Positions 43,098-49,593 of a stretch of 49,593 bases of DNA are shown in pieces (the first letter of the stretch is position 1; each line of letters begins with the position of its first letter). The notes beneath the pieces are model-generated. The model did no database searches. It worked only from the letters and a program-made list of their open reading frames with translations, and was not told the DNA's origin. The stretch lies in assembly GCA_964617625.1 (NCBI GenBank), contig CAZTZL010000015.1:1-49593 (forward strand), in the 5' to 3' direction. A program made the position numbers and the translations under genes. This DNA comes from CAZTZL01 sp964617625. Its GTDB lineage: Bacteria > Zhuqueibacterota > QNDG01 > DSAB01.

Positions 43098-43142
43098 AAA
43101 AAACTCCTTATACTAACCTAACCAATTCATCCATAATATATT

Positions 43143-43727
43143 TTACGAGAGTACGGACTCTGTTCTTTTTTTAAACGGCATACCAAACTCCTTAAGAAGT
43201 TCATACGCTTCTTCATCCGTATTGGCAGTCGTTACGATGGTTATATTAAGTCCTCTAAGTTTCGTCACCTTATCGTAGTTGATCTCCGGAAAAATAATTT
43301 GTTCTTTGATTCCAAGCGTATAATTGCCTTTGCCATCAAATCCATTGTCACTGATACCTCGAAAATCACGAATTCGGGGAATCACAACATTCAACAAACG
43401 ATCCAAGAATTCGAACATGATGGCGCGTCGAAGAGTGACTTTACAGCCAATCGGGCTGCCTTGTCTTAGTTTGAAATTCGAGATCGATTTCTTTGCCTTG
43501 GTTATAACAGCTTTTTGTCCGGTGATCACTGTCAGATCATTGACAGCTCCGTCCAAAAATTTTGCATCTTGAGTTGCATCACCCACACCCATGTTCAAGG
43601 TTATTTTCTCAATCCGTGGAACCTGCATCGGGTTTTTATAAGCAAACCGTTTCATCAGATGCGGCACAAACTCTTCTTTATACCTGGTAAACAATCGAGG
43701 TATATATTTGTCATTTGTTTTTCCCAT
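43143..43727 (-). CDS. rplE: 50S ribosomal protein L5
   Basis: 5S rRNA-binding protein of 194 aa that contacts P-site tRNA. Conserved segments are PRIEKITLNMGVGDATQDAK, FKLRQGSPIGCKVTLR and RDFRGISDNGFDGKGNYTLG. Slightly longer than the usual 180 aa because of its N-terminus. Canonical place between rplX and rpsN. Confidence 0.97.
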   Translation of the reverse strand: MGKTNDKYIPRLFTRYKEEFVPHLMKRFAYKNPMQVPRIEKITLNMGVGDATQDAKFLDGAVNDLTVITGQKAVITKAKKSISNFKLRQGSPIGCKVTLRRAIMFEFLDRLLNVVIPRIRDFRGISDNGFDGKGNYTLGIKEQIIFPEINYDKVTKLRGLNITIVTTANTDEEAYELLKEFGMPFKKRTESVLS

Positions 43728-43757
43728 TTATTGCCAATCTCCATCAATTTCAAGTTA

Positions 43758-44075
43758 TCAAGTGCTGACCAACATTTCACCACAACTTTTACAAACACGT
43801 ACAAATTTTCTGTTTTCGAGCATTTTTCGTCCCAATCTTGACGGCGTATCACATTTTGGACAAATAACCAATAAATTCGAAATCTGAATAGGGGCTTCTT
43901 TTTCGATAATTCCACCCTGCTGATTTTTCTGTGTAGGCCGCGTGTGCCGTTTCATAAAATTAACGCCTTCAACAATGACTCGATTTTCTTTGGGAAATAC
44001 TTTTAGTACTTTCCCTTTTTTCCCTTTATAGTTACCCGTAATGATAACGACATTGTCATTTTTAACTACTTTCAT
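43758..44075 (-). CDS. rplX: 50S ribosomal protein L24 with Cys4 zinc ribbon
   Basis: Assembly-initiator protein of 105 aa. The KOW motif is DNVVIITGNYKGKKGKVLKV (about residues 7-26). The C-terminal half has two CxxC pairs, C72/C75 in CPKC and C95/C98 in CKSC, forming a probable zinc ribbon that E. coli L24 lacks. Otherwise standard. Confidence 0.97.
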   Translation of the reverse strand: MKVVKNDNVVIITGNYKGKKGKVLKVFPKENRVIVEGVNFMKRHTRPTQKNQQGGIIEKEAPIQISNLLVICPKCDTPSRLGRKMLENRKFVRVCKSCGEMLVST

Positions 44076-44095
44076 CGAAGTTCTCCATTCCTCAT

Positions 44096-44464
44096 TTAAA
44101 GCACTTCCGGAGCCAGAGAAACAATTTTCATAAACTGTTTCTCTCTCAATTCCCGGGCAACAGGACCAAAAATACGCGTTCCCTTGGGTTCAAATTGATC
44201 GTTAATCAATACAACTGCATTGTCATCAAATCGAATATAAGATCCGTCGGAACGTCCGATCTCCTTTTTTGTACGAACAACCACTGCCTTGCTAACTTCA
44301 CCTTTTTTTACACTGCCACCAGGAATTGCACTCTTTATGGACACGACAATGATATCTCCAACGCTTCCATACCGTCTCCGTGTTCCACCGAGAACTTTGA
44401 TACACATTGCCTTTTTTGCTCCCGTATTGTCCGCGACAATCAGATTTGAATATTGCTGAACCAT
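44096..44464 (-). CDS. rplN: 50S ribosomal protein L14
   Basis: Protein of 122 aa at the subunit interface and the docking site of the silencing factor RsfS. The start VQQYSNLIVADNTGAKKAMC and the end ARELREKQFMKIVSLAPEVL are highly conserved. Full length. Confidence 0.97.
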   Translation of the reverse strand: MVQQYSNLIVADNTGAKKAMCIKVLGGTRRRYGSVGDIIVVSIKSAIPGGSVKKGEVSKAVVVRTKKEIGRSDGSYIRFDDNAVVLINDQFEPKGTRIFGPVARELREKQFMKIVSLAPEVL

Positions 44465-44487
44465 TTCTATCCTCTACCTAGTCAGAT

Positions 44488-44745
44488 TTACTGAGCCTTT
44501 TCGATAACTTCAACCAGTCTCCAGCGCTTCCTGCGACTGAGAGGACGGGTTTCCATGATACGTACGATATCTCCTATCCCACACTCGTTTTTATCGTCAT
44601 GAGCCATGAATGTAGATGTCTTTGTTATAAATTTGCCGTAAAGCTTGTGCCGACATCGTCGTTCCACAGCCACAGTGATCGTCTTTTCCATACGATTACT
44701 AACGACTTTGCCTATAAAAACTTTTTTCCTTGCTCTTTCGGTCAT
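44488..44745 (-). CDS. rpsQ: 30S ribosomal protein S17
   Basis: Primary 16S rRNA-binding OB-fold protein of 85 aa. The core is FIGKVVSNRMEKTITVAVER, and TRPLSRRKRWRLVEVIEKAQ ends it. The frame is open 19 codons further, but that part overlaps rpmC and the ATG at 44745 has a GGAAG site 5-6 nt upstream. Confidence 0.96.
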   Translation of the reverse strand: MTERARKKVFIGKVVSNRMEKTITVAVERRCRHKLYGKFITKTSTFMAHDDKNECGIGDIVRIMETRPLSRRKRWRLVEVIEKAQ

Positions 44746-44755
44746 ATCACTTCCT

Positions 44756-44977
44756 TTAGCTCTTCGTTCCTGTCTCTTTATTAACGCCCAATTCAAATTC
44801 ACGAATAATCGTTTTTAAACGTGCAACATCTTTCCGAAGATATCGAACCTTTAAAGGATTCTCCAATTGATGAAGCGCCAACTGAAATCGGAGATTAATC
44901 AATTCTTCTTCTGTATCTCTCAAACGAATTTTCAGTTCTTCCAATGGCAACTGTCTGATTTCTTCCATTTTCAACAT
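44756..44977 (-). CDS. rpmC: 50S ribosomal protein L29
   Basis: Two-helix protein of 73 aa beside the exit tunnel, docking site for trigger factor and SRP. The core is EELINLRFQLALHQLENPLK followed by VRYLRKDVARLKTIIRE. The start overlaps the rplP stop by one base (TGATG); an ATG three codons later is also possible. Confidence 0.96.
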   Translation of the reverse strand: MLKMEEIRQLPLEELKIRLRDTEEELINLRFQLALHQLENPLKVRYLRKDVARLKTIIREFELGVNKETGTKS

Positions 44978-45399
44978 CAGGCATTCTCCCCTTCTGCGGA
45001 AGTAATGAACTTTGTTTTCAAAGGCAATTTATACGAAGCCAGCCTCATAGCAGATTTGGCCACATCAGTAGTCACGCCTTCCAATTCAAAAAGCATTCTT
45101 CCCGGCTTGACCACGGCAACCCAGAATTCAGGACTCCCTTTGCCTTTTCCCATTCTCGTTTCGGCAGGTTTAATCGTCACAGGTTTATCAGGAAAAATTC
45201 TGATCCACAATTTCCCGCCGCGTTTGATATATCTTGTAATAGCAATTCGCGCGGCCTCGATTTGACGACTCGTTATCCACGCAGGTTCCATGGCTCTTAA
45301 TCCATACGTTCCGAAAGCGAGCTTGGACCCTCTGTAAGCCATTCCTCTCATTCTGCCGCGTTGCTGTTTTCTCCATTTTACCTTTTTCGGCATTAACAT
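44977..45399 (-). CDS. rplP: 50S ribosomal protein L16
   Basis: Protein of 140 aa that positions A-site tRNA in the peptidyl-transferase centre. It starts MLMPKKVKWRKQQRGRMRG, then LAFGTYGLRAMEPAWITSRQ and the conserved RIFPDKPVTIKPAETRMGKG. ATG at 45399 has an AGGAG site 9 nt upstream; a second ATG at 45393 lacks one at a proper distance. Confidence 0.97.
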   Translation of the reverse strand: MLMPKKVKWRKQQRGRMRGMAYRGSKLAFGTYGLRAMEPAWITSRQIEAARIAITRYIKRGGKLWIRIFPDKPVTIKPAETRMGKGKGSPEFWVAVVKPGRMLFELEGVTTDVAKSAMRLASYKLPLKTKFITSAEGENA

Positions 45400-45480
45400 T
45401 TTATTAAACTCCTAAAAACAAATCGTTAATTATTAATTTCAAAACCCGCTCATAAAAAAACAAATCTTTATTCAATAAAA

Positions 45481-46110
45481 TCAAACCCCGAGCACTTCAC
45501 CTCTGCAAATCCAAACTTTCACGCCGATGGTACCATACGTTGTACTCGCAACCACTTGTGCATAATCGATATCCGCTCTCAAAGTATGCAGCGGAATTCT
45601 TCCTTCCTTGTATTGCTCACGTCTCGCCATCTCGGCTCCACCAAGACGCCCGGAGCAACAAATCCGAACTCCCTCTGCCCCCATGCGCATGGTGGCAGTA
45701 ATTGCCCGTTTCATGGCCCGGCGAAAAGAAACTTTCGACTCCAGTTGCCTCGCCACATTCTCGGCGACCAGAAAGGCATCCAGTTCCGGACGTTTGATTT
45801 CGTGTACATTGACCTGGATCTCCTGGGAAGTTAATCTCTGAAGTTCTTCTTTAACTTTGTCAACTTCCGCTCCTTTTTTACCAATCACGATCCCGGGACG
45901 GGCCGTATGAATCGTCAGTGTAATTCGCTTTGGAGTTCTTTTTATTTCAACCTCGGAAATTCCCGCATTGGGAAGCCGGTTCCGAATATAATTCCGTAAC
46001 ATGAGATCTTCTTGCAGTTTTTCCGAAAATCCCTTCTCATCAAACCACAGAGATTTCCATGTTCGATTGATTCCCAGCCTGAAACCAACGGGATTTGTTT
46101 TTTGTCCCAA
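45481..46110 (-). CDS. rpsC: 30S ribosomal protein S3
   Basis: mRNA entry-channel protein of 209 aa. It starts at a TTG (46110) giving the conserved N-terminus GQKTNPVGFRLGINRTWKS; GGAGG lies 5 nt upstream, and 14 codons of open frame before it lack family similarity. The KH domain holds PGIVIGKKGAEVDKVKEEL, whose GxxG loop is GKKG. The C-terminal domain has RCSG-like GAEGVRICCSGRLGGAEMAR. An 81-bp AT-rich gap separates its stop from rplP. Confidence 0.96.
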   Translation of the reverse strand: MGQKTNPVGFRLGINRTWKSLWFDEKGFSEKLQEDLMLRNYIRNRLPNAGISEVEIKRTPKRITLTIHTARPGIVIGKKGAEVDKVKEELQRLTSQEIQVNVHEIKRPELDAFLVAENVARQLESKVSFRRAMKRAITATMRMGAEGVRICCSGRLGGAEMARREQYKEGRIPLHTLRADIDYAQVVASTTYGTIGVKVWICRGEVLGV

Positions 46111-46129
46111 TATTTCCTCCGTCTTGATC

Positions 46130-46477
46130 CTAACCTGATAGATCCGAAACAACGACCGTAATATGACACATCCGTTTTCGGATAATATGCGCTCGCCCCA
46201 TCGGGCCCGGACGATACCGACGCATTGTCGGACCCTCGTCCACTTTTATTTCCTTTACAAATAAATCTTCTGGACTTAATTTTGAGTTTTCATCTTTATT
46301 CATCGCATTTGCCACAGCCGAACGCAATGTCTTTTCAACAGGATCCGAACCCGCTTTCATTGTGAAATGGAGTAAATTGATCGCCTCTTCGACAGATCTT
46401 CCGCGGATCAGATTAACAACCTGCCTGACCTTGCGTGGTGAAATTCGTATATATTTTGCTATTGATCTTGCTTCCAT
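46130..46477 (-). CDS. rplV: 50S ribosomal protein L22
   Basis: Exit-tunnel protein of 115 aa whose long beta hairpin lines the tunnel. Landmarks are YIRISPRKVRQVVNLIRGRS at the start and the hairpin tip region RRYRPGPMGRAHIIRKRMCH. Full length, between rpsS and rpsC. Confidence 0.97.
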   Translation of the reverse strand: MEARSIAKYIRISPRKVRQVVNLIRGRSVEEAINLLHFTMKAGSDPVEKTLRSAVANAMNKDENSKLSPEDLFVKEIKVDEGPTMRRYRPGPMGRAHIIRKRMCHITVVVSDLSG

Positions 46478-46492
46478 ATAGAAATAGACTCC

Positions 46493-46780
46493 TTAAGATA
46501 CTTTAGTGCTTTTATCCACCTTCTTGCCGCTATGCCCACGAAAGGTCCGGGTTGGAGCGAATTCACCCAATTTATGTCCCACCATATTTTCCGTGATAAA
46601 AACCGGAATAAATTTATTGCCGTTATGGATGGCAATCGTGTGTCCTACAAAATCGGGAGGAATCGTGCTTCTTCTGGCCCATGTCTTAATGACTTTCTTT
46701 GAATTGGTTTTATTTAAAACATCAACTTTTGCCATGAGTTTTTCGTCAACATAGGGACCTTTTTTTACGGATCGCGCCAT
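46493..46780 (-). CDS. rpsS: 30S ribosomal protein S19
   Basis: Head protein of 95 aa that binds with S13 near tRNA. The sequence MARSVKKGPYVDEKLMAKVD, then TWARRSTIPPDFVGHTIAIH and the end KLGEFAPTRTFRGHSGKK are near-consensus. Confidence 0.97.
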   Translation of the reverse strand: MARSVKKGPYVDEKLMAKVDVLNKTNSKKVIKTWARRSTIPPDFVGHTIAIHNGNKFIPVFITENMVGHKLGEFAPTRTFRGHSGKKVDKSTKVS

Positions 46781-46792
46781 TGAGATTTTCCT

Positions 46793-47617
46793 CTATTTTC
46801 TTCTTTTTACAATGTACATGTTTGATTTCTTGCTTTTTTTACGGGTTTTATATCCTTTTGTAGGTTTTCCCCAGGGCGTCGTTGGATGCCTCCCTCCTGA
46901 AGATTTCCCTTCACCTCCACCCATCGGATGATCCACCGGGTTCATTACCACTCCCCTGACTTTCGGTCTTTTACCTGCCCATCGTGATCGTCCGGCTTTT
47001 CCTACAGTCACATTAATATGATCCGTGTTCCCTACCTGACCGATCGTTGCACGACAATCTTTTGAAACCATTCTCACTTCTCCGGAAGGCATTTTTAAAT
47101 GAGCATATTTACCTTCCTTTGCAACGAGTTGAACTGATGTTCCGGCGCCTCTGGCTATTTGACCACCTTTCCCGGGTTTTAATTCGACATTATGAATCCC
47201 TGTTCCCAAGGGAATCTTGCCCAGGGGCATTACATGGCCTGCCTTAATATCCGCATTCTCTCCGGATAACACCTGATGCCCCACTTGCAGACCATCGGGA
47301 GCAAGAATATAACGCTTCTCTCCATCAGAATAACACAGGAGAGCAATGCGGGCAGATCGGTTTGGATCATACTCAATCGCGGTTACCTTGGCTGCAATAT
47401 CGTCTTTATCCCGCTTGAAATCAATAATACGATAAAGACGCTTGTGCCCGCCACCCCGCCGTCGCATGGTAATACGACCTCTATTGTTTCTTCCGCCCTT
47501 TTTGTTGATCGAACGAGATAATGATTTTTCAGGCCTATCCTTTGTTATCTCTTCAAATGTTGAGACGGTCTTAAATCTTTGAGACGGTGTCTTTGGTTTA
47601 AAACTCTTTACTGGCAT
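46793..47617 (-). CDS. rplB: 50S ribosomal protein L2
   Basis: Core large-subunit protein of 274 aa needed for subunit association and peptidyl-transferase activity. Conserved parts are GRNNRGRITMRRRGGGHKRL (written here with one residue drift from NKKGGRNNRG), YDPNRSARIALL, and the C-terminal GVVMNPVDHPMGGGEGKSSG, which contains the key histidine. Full length. Confidence 0.97.
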   Translation of the reverse strand: MPVKSFKPKTPSQRFKTVSTFEEITKDRPEKSLSRSINKKGGRNNRGRITMRRRGGGHKRLYRIIDFKRDKDDIAAKVTAIEYDPNRSARIALLCYSDGEKRYILAPDGLQVGHQVLSGENADIKAGHVMPLGKIPLGTGIHNVELKPGKGGQIARGAGTSVQLVAKEGKYAHLKMPSGEVRMVSKDCRATIGQVGNTDHINVTVGKAGRSRWAGKRPKVRGVVMNPVDHPMGGGEGKSSGGRHPTTPWGKPTKGYKTRKKSKKSNMYIVKRRK

Positions 47618-47622
47618 AAAAA

Positions 47623-47913
47623 CTACTTCCCCTCAAAAAAATCGATTTTAAAGCCTTCTTTTAAAGTAACAATGGCTTTTTTCCAATGGGAGCGGCGCCC
47701 TTCAAAACGTCCCAGACGTTTCACCTTTCCCTTCATATTCATTGTAGCTACCTTGCTGACTTTGACACTGAATTTCTCTTCAACAGCTTTCCGGATTTCT
47801 ATTTTATTCGCATTTCGATCCACCATGAAAGCGATCTTTCTTTCTGTTTCCTGTAAATTCGATGCTTTTTCTGTCATCACCGGATGAACAATGATTTCAC
47901 GATACAGTTTCAT
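47623..47913 (-). CDS. rplW: 50S ribosomal protein L23
   Basis: Exit-tunnel protein of 96 aa and docking site for trigger factor. The start IIVHPVMTEKASNLQETERK, and FMVDRNANKIEIRKAVEEKF are typical. It overlaps rplD by 4 bp and precedes rplB by 5 bp. Confidence 0.97.
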   Translation of the reverse strand: MKLYREIIVHPVMTEKASNLQETERKIAFMVDRNANKIEIRKAVEEKFSVKVSKVATMNMKGKVKRLGRFEGRRSHWKKAIVTLKEGFKIDFFEGK

Positions 47914-48551
47914 TTTCCCAAAACCTCATCTACTATTTTCAGAGCACTTTTTTGTATTAAAAGCTTCTCCGCATTCAAAACATCGTATGTCGAGAATCCA
48001 TCTGCCTGCTTGATCGACAATTTGGGGATATTTCTGGAGGAAAGCCACAAAGACCGATCTGTCTGGTGTGTAATAAGCAGCGTTTTCTCACTGGATAATT
48101 GTAGTTGTTTTAAAATCCCTTCCATCTCTTTGGTCCGGGGCTTTTCAAACGTAAAATCTTCAATCAGTTTAATACGATCCTCTCTGGCTTTATATGTCAG
48201 AGCAGATTTTCTGGCAAGCCGACTAACTTTTTTTGTAACTTTTTTATTATAGTCCCTTGGAGATGGGCCAAAAACCCTTCCTCCACCTACCCAGACGGGC
48301 GATCTTGTCGAACCTGCCCGAGCCGAACCCCGGCCTTTTTGAGGCCACGGTTTCTTTCCGCCGCCGCTGACAGCAGCACGGGTTTTCGTCTGGTTGGTTC
48401 CCTGACGCTTATTCGTCATTTCCGTTGTGACAACCAGCCATATGACATGATCGTTGGGTTCCACATCAAATACCTTGGCCGGTAAAACCACTTGTTCGCC
48501 AGACGGCTTGCCATCTGTTTTATACACATCCAATTTCACATTTTTACCCAT
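47910..48551 (-). CDS. rplD: 50S ribosomal protein L4
   Basis: Protein of 213 aa with a loop reaching the exit tunnel; in E. coli it also represses the S10 operon. The loop region is RGSARAGSTRSPVWVGGGRV, flanked by KPWPQKG and FGPSPRDYNKKV. The C-terminal half ends ALKIVDEVLGK. Canonical place between rplC and rplW. Confidence 0.97.
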   Translation of the reverse strand: MGKNVKLDVYKTDGKPSGEQVVLPAKVFDVEPNDHVIWLVVTTEMTNKRQGTNQTKTRAAVSGGGKKPWPQKGRGSARAGSTRSPVWVGGGRVFGPSPRDYNKKVTKKVSRLARKSALTYKAREDRIKLIEDFTFEKPRTKEMEGILKQLQLSSEKTLLITHQTDRSLWLSSRNIPKLSIKQADGFSTYDVLNAEKLLIQKSALKIVDEVLGK

Positions 48552-48557
48552 ATTAGT

Positions 48558-49175
48558 TTAGTTCCATATCTGTAGAATACTGTTTCGAGCTCCCGGGACA
48601 CCCCCTTTGACAACAAGGAGATTCTGGTCCGGGATAATTTTTAAAATTTTCAAATTTGAAAGGGTTGTCTTCCGATTCCCCATCCGTCCCGCCATTCTCA
48701 ATCCTTTGAAAACTCTTTTTGGATAAGCGGATTGTCCGATTGAACCGGGTGCCCGATGCCGATCGGACTGGCCGTGTGTCTTCGGACCACCGCTGAATCC
48801 ATATCGCTTGACCACTCCGGCAAATCCTTTTCCTTTGGATAAACCCGTTACGTGAACCGTTTCTCCTTCAAAAAAAGAATTTTCAATTTTAATCTGATCG
48901 CCTTCCTTGACTTCGATCCGGTAATCCCGGAATTCCCTGAGAATACGAAAAGGGGATACCTTGGCTTTTTTAAAATGTCCGAGCAGCGGTTTTGTAGTAT
49001 GCTTTTCTTTCTTCTCAAGATAGCCCAGTTGAACAGCATTGTAACCGTCTTTTTCCACTGTTTTCAATTGAATGACTGTGCAGGGTCCTGCTTCGATAAC
49101 AGTCGCAGCAAAGGAAGCTCCTGTTTCGTCAAACAAACGGGTCATTCCAATTTTCTTGCCTAAAAGACCATTCAT
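48558..49175 (-). CDS. rplC: 50S ribosomal protein L3
   Basis: Early assembly protein of 205 aa near the peptidyl-transferase centre. It starts MNGLLGKKIGMTRLFDETGA. The glutamine methylated by PrmB in E. coli lies in the family region SGGPKTHGQSDRHRAPGSIG. The C-terminus holds GVPGARNSILQIWN. Full length. Confidence 0.97.
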   Translation of the reverse strand: MNGLLGKKIGMTRLFDETGASFAATVIEAGPCTVIQLKTVEKDGYNAVQLGYLEKKEKHTTKPLLGHFKKAKVSPFRILREFRDYRIEVKEGDQIKIENSFFEGETVHVTGLSKGKGFAGVVKRYGFSGGPKTHGQSDRHRAPGSIGQSAYPKRVFKGLRMAGRMGNRKTTLSNLKILKIIPDQNLLVVKGGVPGARNSILQIWN

Positions 49176-49212
49176 ATATTATTCATCTCCATGCGCTCTG
49201 AAATGATCAAGA

Positions 49213-49521
49213 TCATACTTTTATTTCTACATCAACACCGGCTGGCAATTCCAACTTCATGAGGGCATCCACTGTTTTAGGGGATGCATTTAAAATATCA
49301 ATTAGCCGTTTATGAATTCTCGTCTCGAATTGTTCGCGCGATTTTTTATCCACGTGCGGAGACCGCAACACCGTATAAACAGAACGTTTAATCGGTAGAG
49401 GAATCGGTCCTGAAATGGCCGCTCCTGTGGTTTTTGCCGTGCGTACGATACGCTCGGTTGATTTATCAATCAGCGTATGATCATAAGCTTTTAGTTTAAT
49501 GCGTATTGTTTGTCCGGACAC
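49213..49521 (-). CDS. rpsJ: 30S ribosomal protein S10 (NusE)
   Basis: First gene of the S10 operon, 102 aa. The protein also acts as NusE in antitermination and transcription-translation coupling. The start GQTIRIKLKAYDHTLIDKS and the segment SGPIPLPIKRSVYTVLRSPH with HVDKKSREQFETRIHKR are diagnostic. It lies 26 bp after tuf. Confidence 0.97.
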   Translation of the reverse strand: MSGQTIRIKLKAYDHTLIDKSTERIVRTAKTTGAAISGPIPLPIKRSVYTVLRSPHVDKKSREQFETRIHKRLIDILNASPKTVDALMKLELPAGVDVEIKV

Positions 49522-49547
49522 TTTTCTTGAACCTCATTAAATTGATT

Positions 49548-49593
49548 TTATTCCAGGATTTTACCAACCACACCGGCGCCCACGGTTCGTCCG
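49548..49593 (-). CDS. tuf: Elongation factor Tu, C-terminal end (5' part outside window)
   Basis: Only the last 14 codons are visible, reading GRTVGAGVVGKILE and a TAA stop. This is the conserved end of EF-Tu beta-barrel domain 3, the GTPase that brings aminoacyl-tRNA to the ribosome. Its place just before rpsJ is the usual str-S10 junction. Confidence 0.93.
   Translation of the reverse strand, partial: GRTVGAGVVGKILE

Noticed and set aside
1..49593. tRNA genes, CRISPR arrays or insertion sequences
   Set aside because: I looked for T-loop GGTTCGAATCC-type motifs, regularly spaced direct repeats, and transposase frames with terminal repeats, and saw none.

Overview
The window comes from the chromosome of a Gram-negative bacterium. 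It holds TonB-dependent receptors, outer-membrane barrels and secreted proteins. Two secreted proteins end in a type IX-style sorting domain with an N-Y-P-N-P-F-N motif. This domain is common in uncultured or little-studied FCB-group lineages (Marinimicrobia, Calditrichota, KSB1, Ignavibacteria and relatives). Promoters are E. coli-like (TTGACA-N17-TATACT type) and many starts carry a purine-rich Shine-Dalgarno site. Both traits argue against a typical Bacteroidota, which uses a different promoter consensus. The phylum itself cannot be fixed from the sequence alone.

Region 1 (1-4860, minus strand, visibly GC-richer than the rest) is a DNA-damage mutagenesis operon: lexA, then imuB (a Y-family polymerase whose catalytic acidic residues are replaced), then dnaE2/imuC running off the left edge. 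ImuA is absent. The lexA promoter carries a 9-bp direct repeat in its spacer, and its predicted transcription start is the A of the ATG, so lexA may be leaderless. Region 2 (4918-11540, minus) holds a DUF4389 membrane protein and a run of DUF3467 protein, GH57 alpha-glucan branching enzyme, small outer-membrane barrel, GT-B glycosyltransferase and a PorV/TraF-like barrel. This run starts from a near-consensus promoter.

Region 3 (11500-19400) has rlmD, a secreted CocE/NonD-type hydrolase with a sorting domain, ogt, a small membrane protein and, convergently, a large PKD-domain surface protein with the same sorting domain. Region 4 (19600-27300, AT-rich at first) is envelope and polysaccharide related: GT4 glycosyltransferase, methyltransferase and Wzx/MurJ-type flippase. 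It is followed by a YfhO-family membrane protein overlapping a sensor histidine kinase, then an ECF sigma factor.

Region 5 (27340-32520) is a vitamin B12 uptake module. A consensus promoter, a cobalamin riboswitch and an intrinsic terminator precede an ECF-transporter S component and a TonB receptor. A second cobalamin riboswitch then precedes another, larger TonB receptor. Region 6 (32522-33985) holds an inverted repeat and an OLD-like ATPase that stops where its TOPRIM nuclease domain should begin. Region 7 (34014-49593, minus) is the complete str end-S10-spc-alpha cluster, from the tail of tuf through rpsJ to rpoA and rplQ in canonical order, with rplQ carrying a long lysine-rich tail.

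I found no tRNA, rRNA, CRISPR array or insertion sequence. The most unusual items are the lexA promoter architecture and its GC-rich mutagenesis cassette, the paired B12 riboswitches with a shared downstream hairpin, and the OLD-like ATPase that appears to have lost its nuclease half. Nothing here can be called a new system with certainty.
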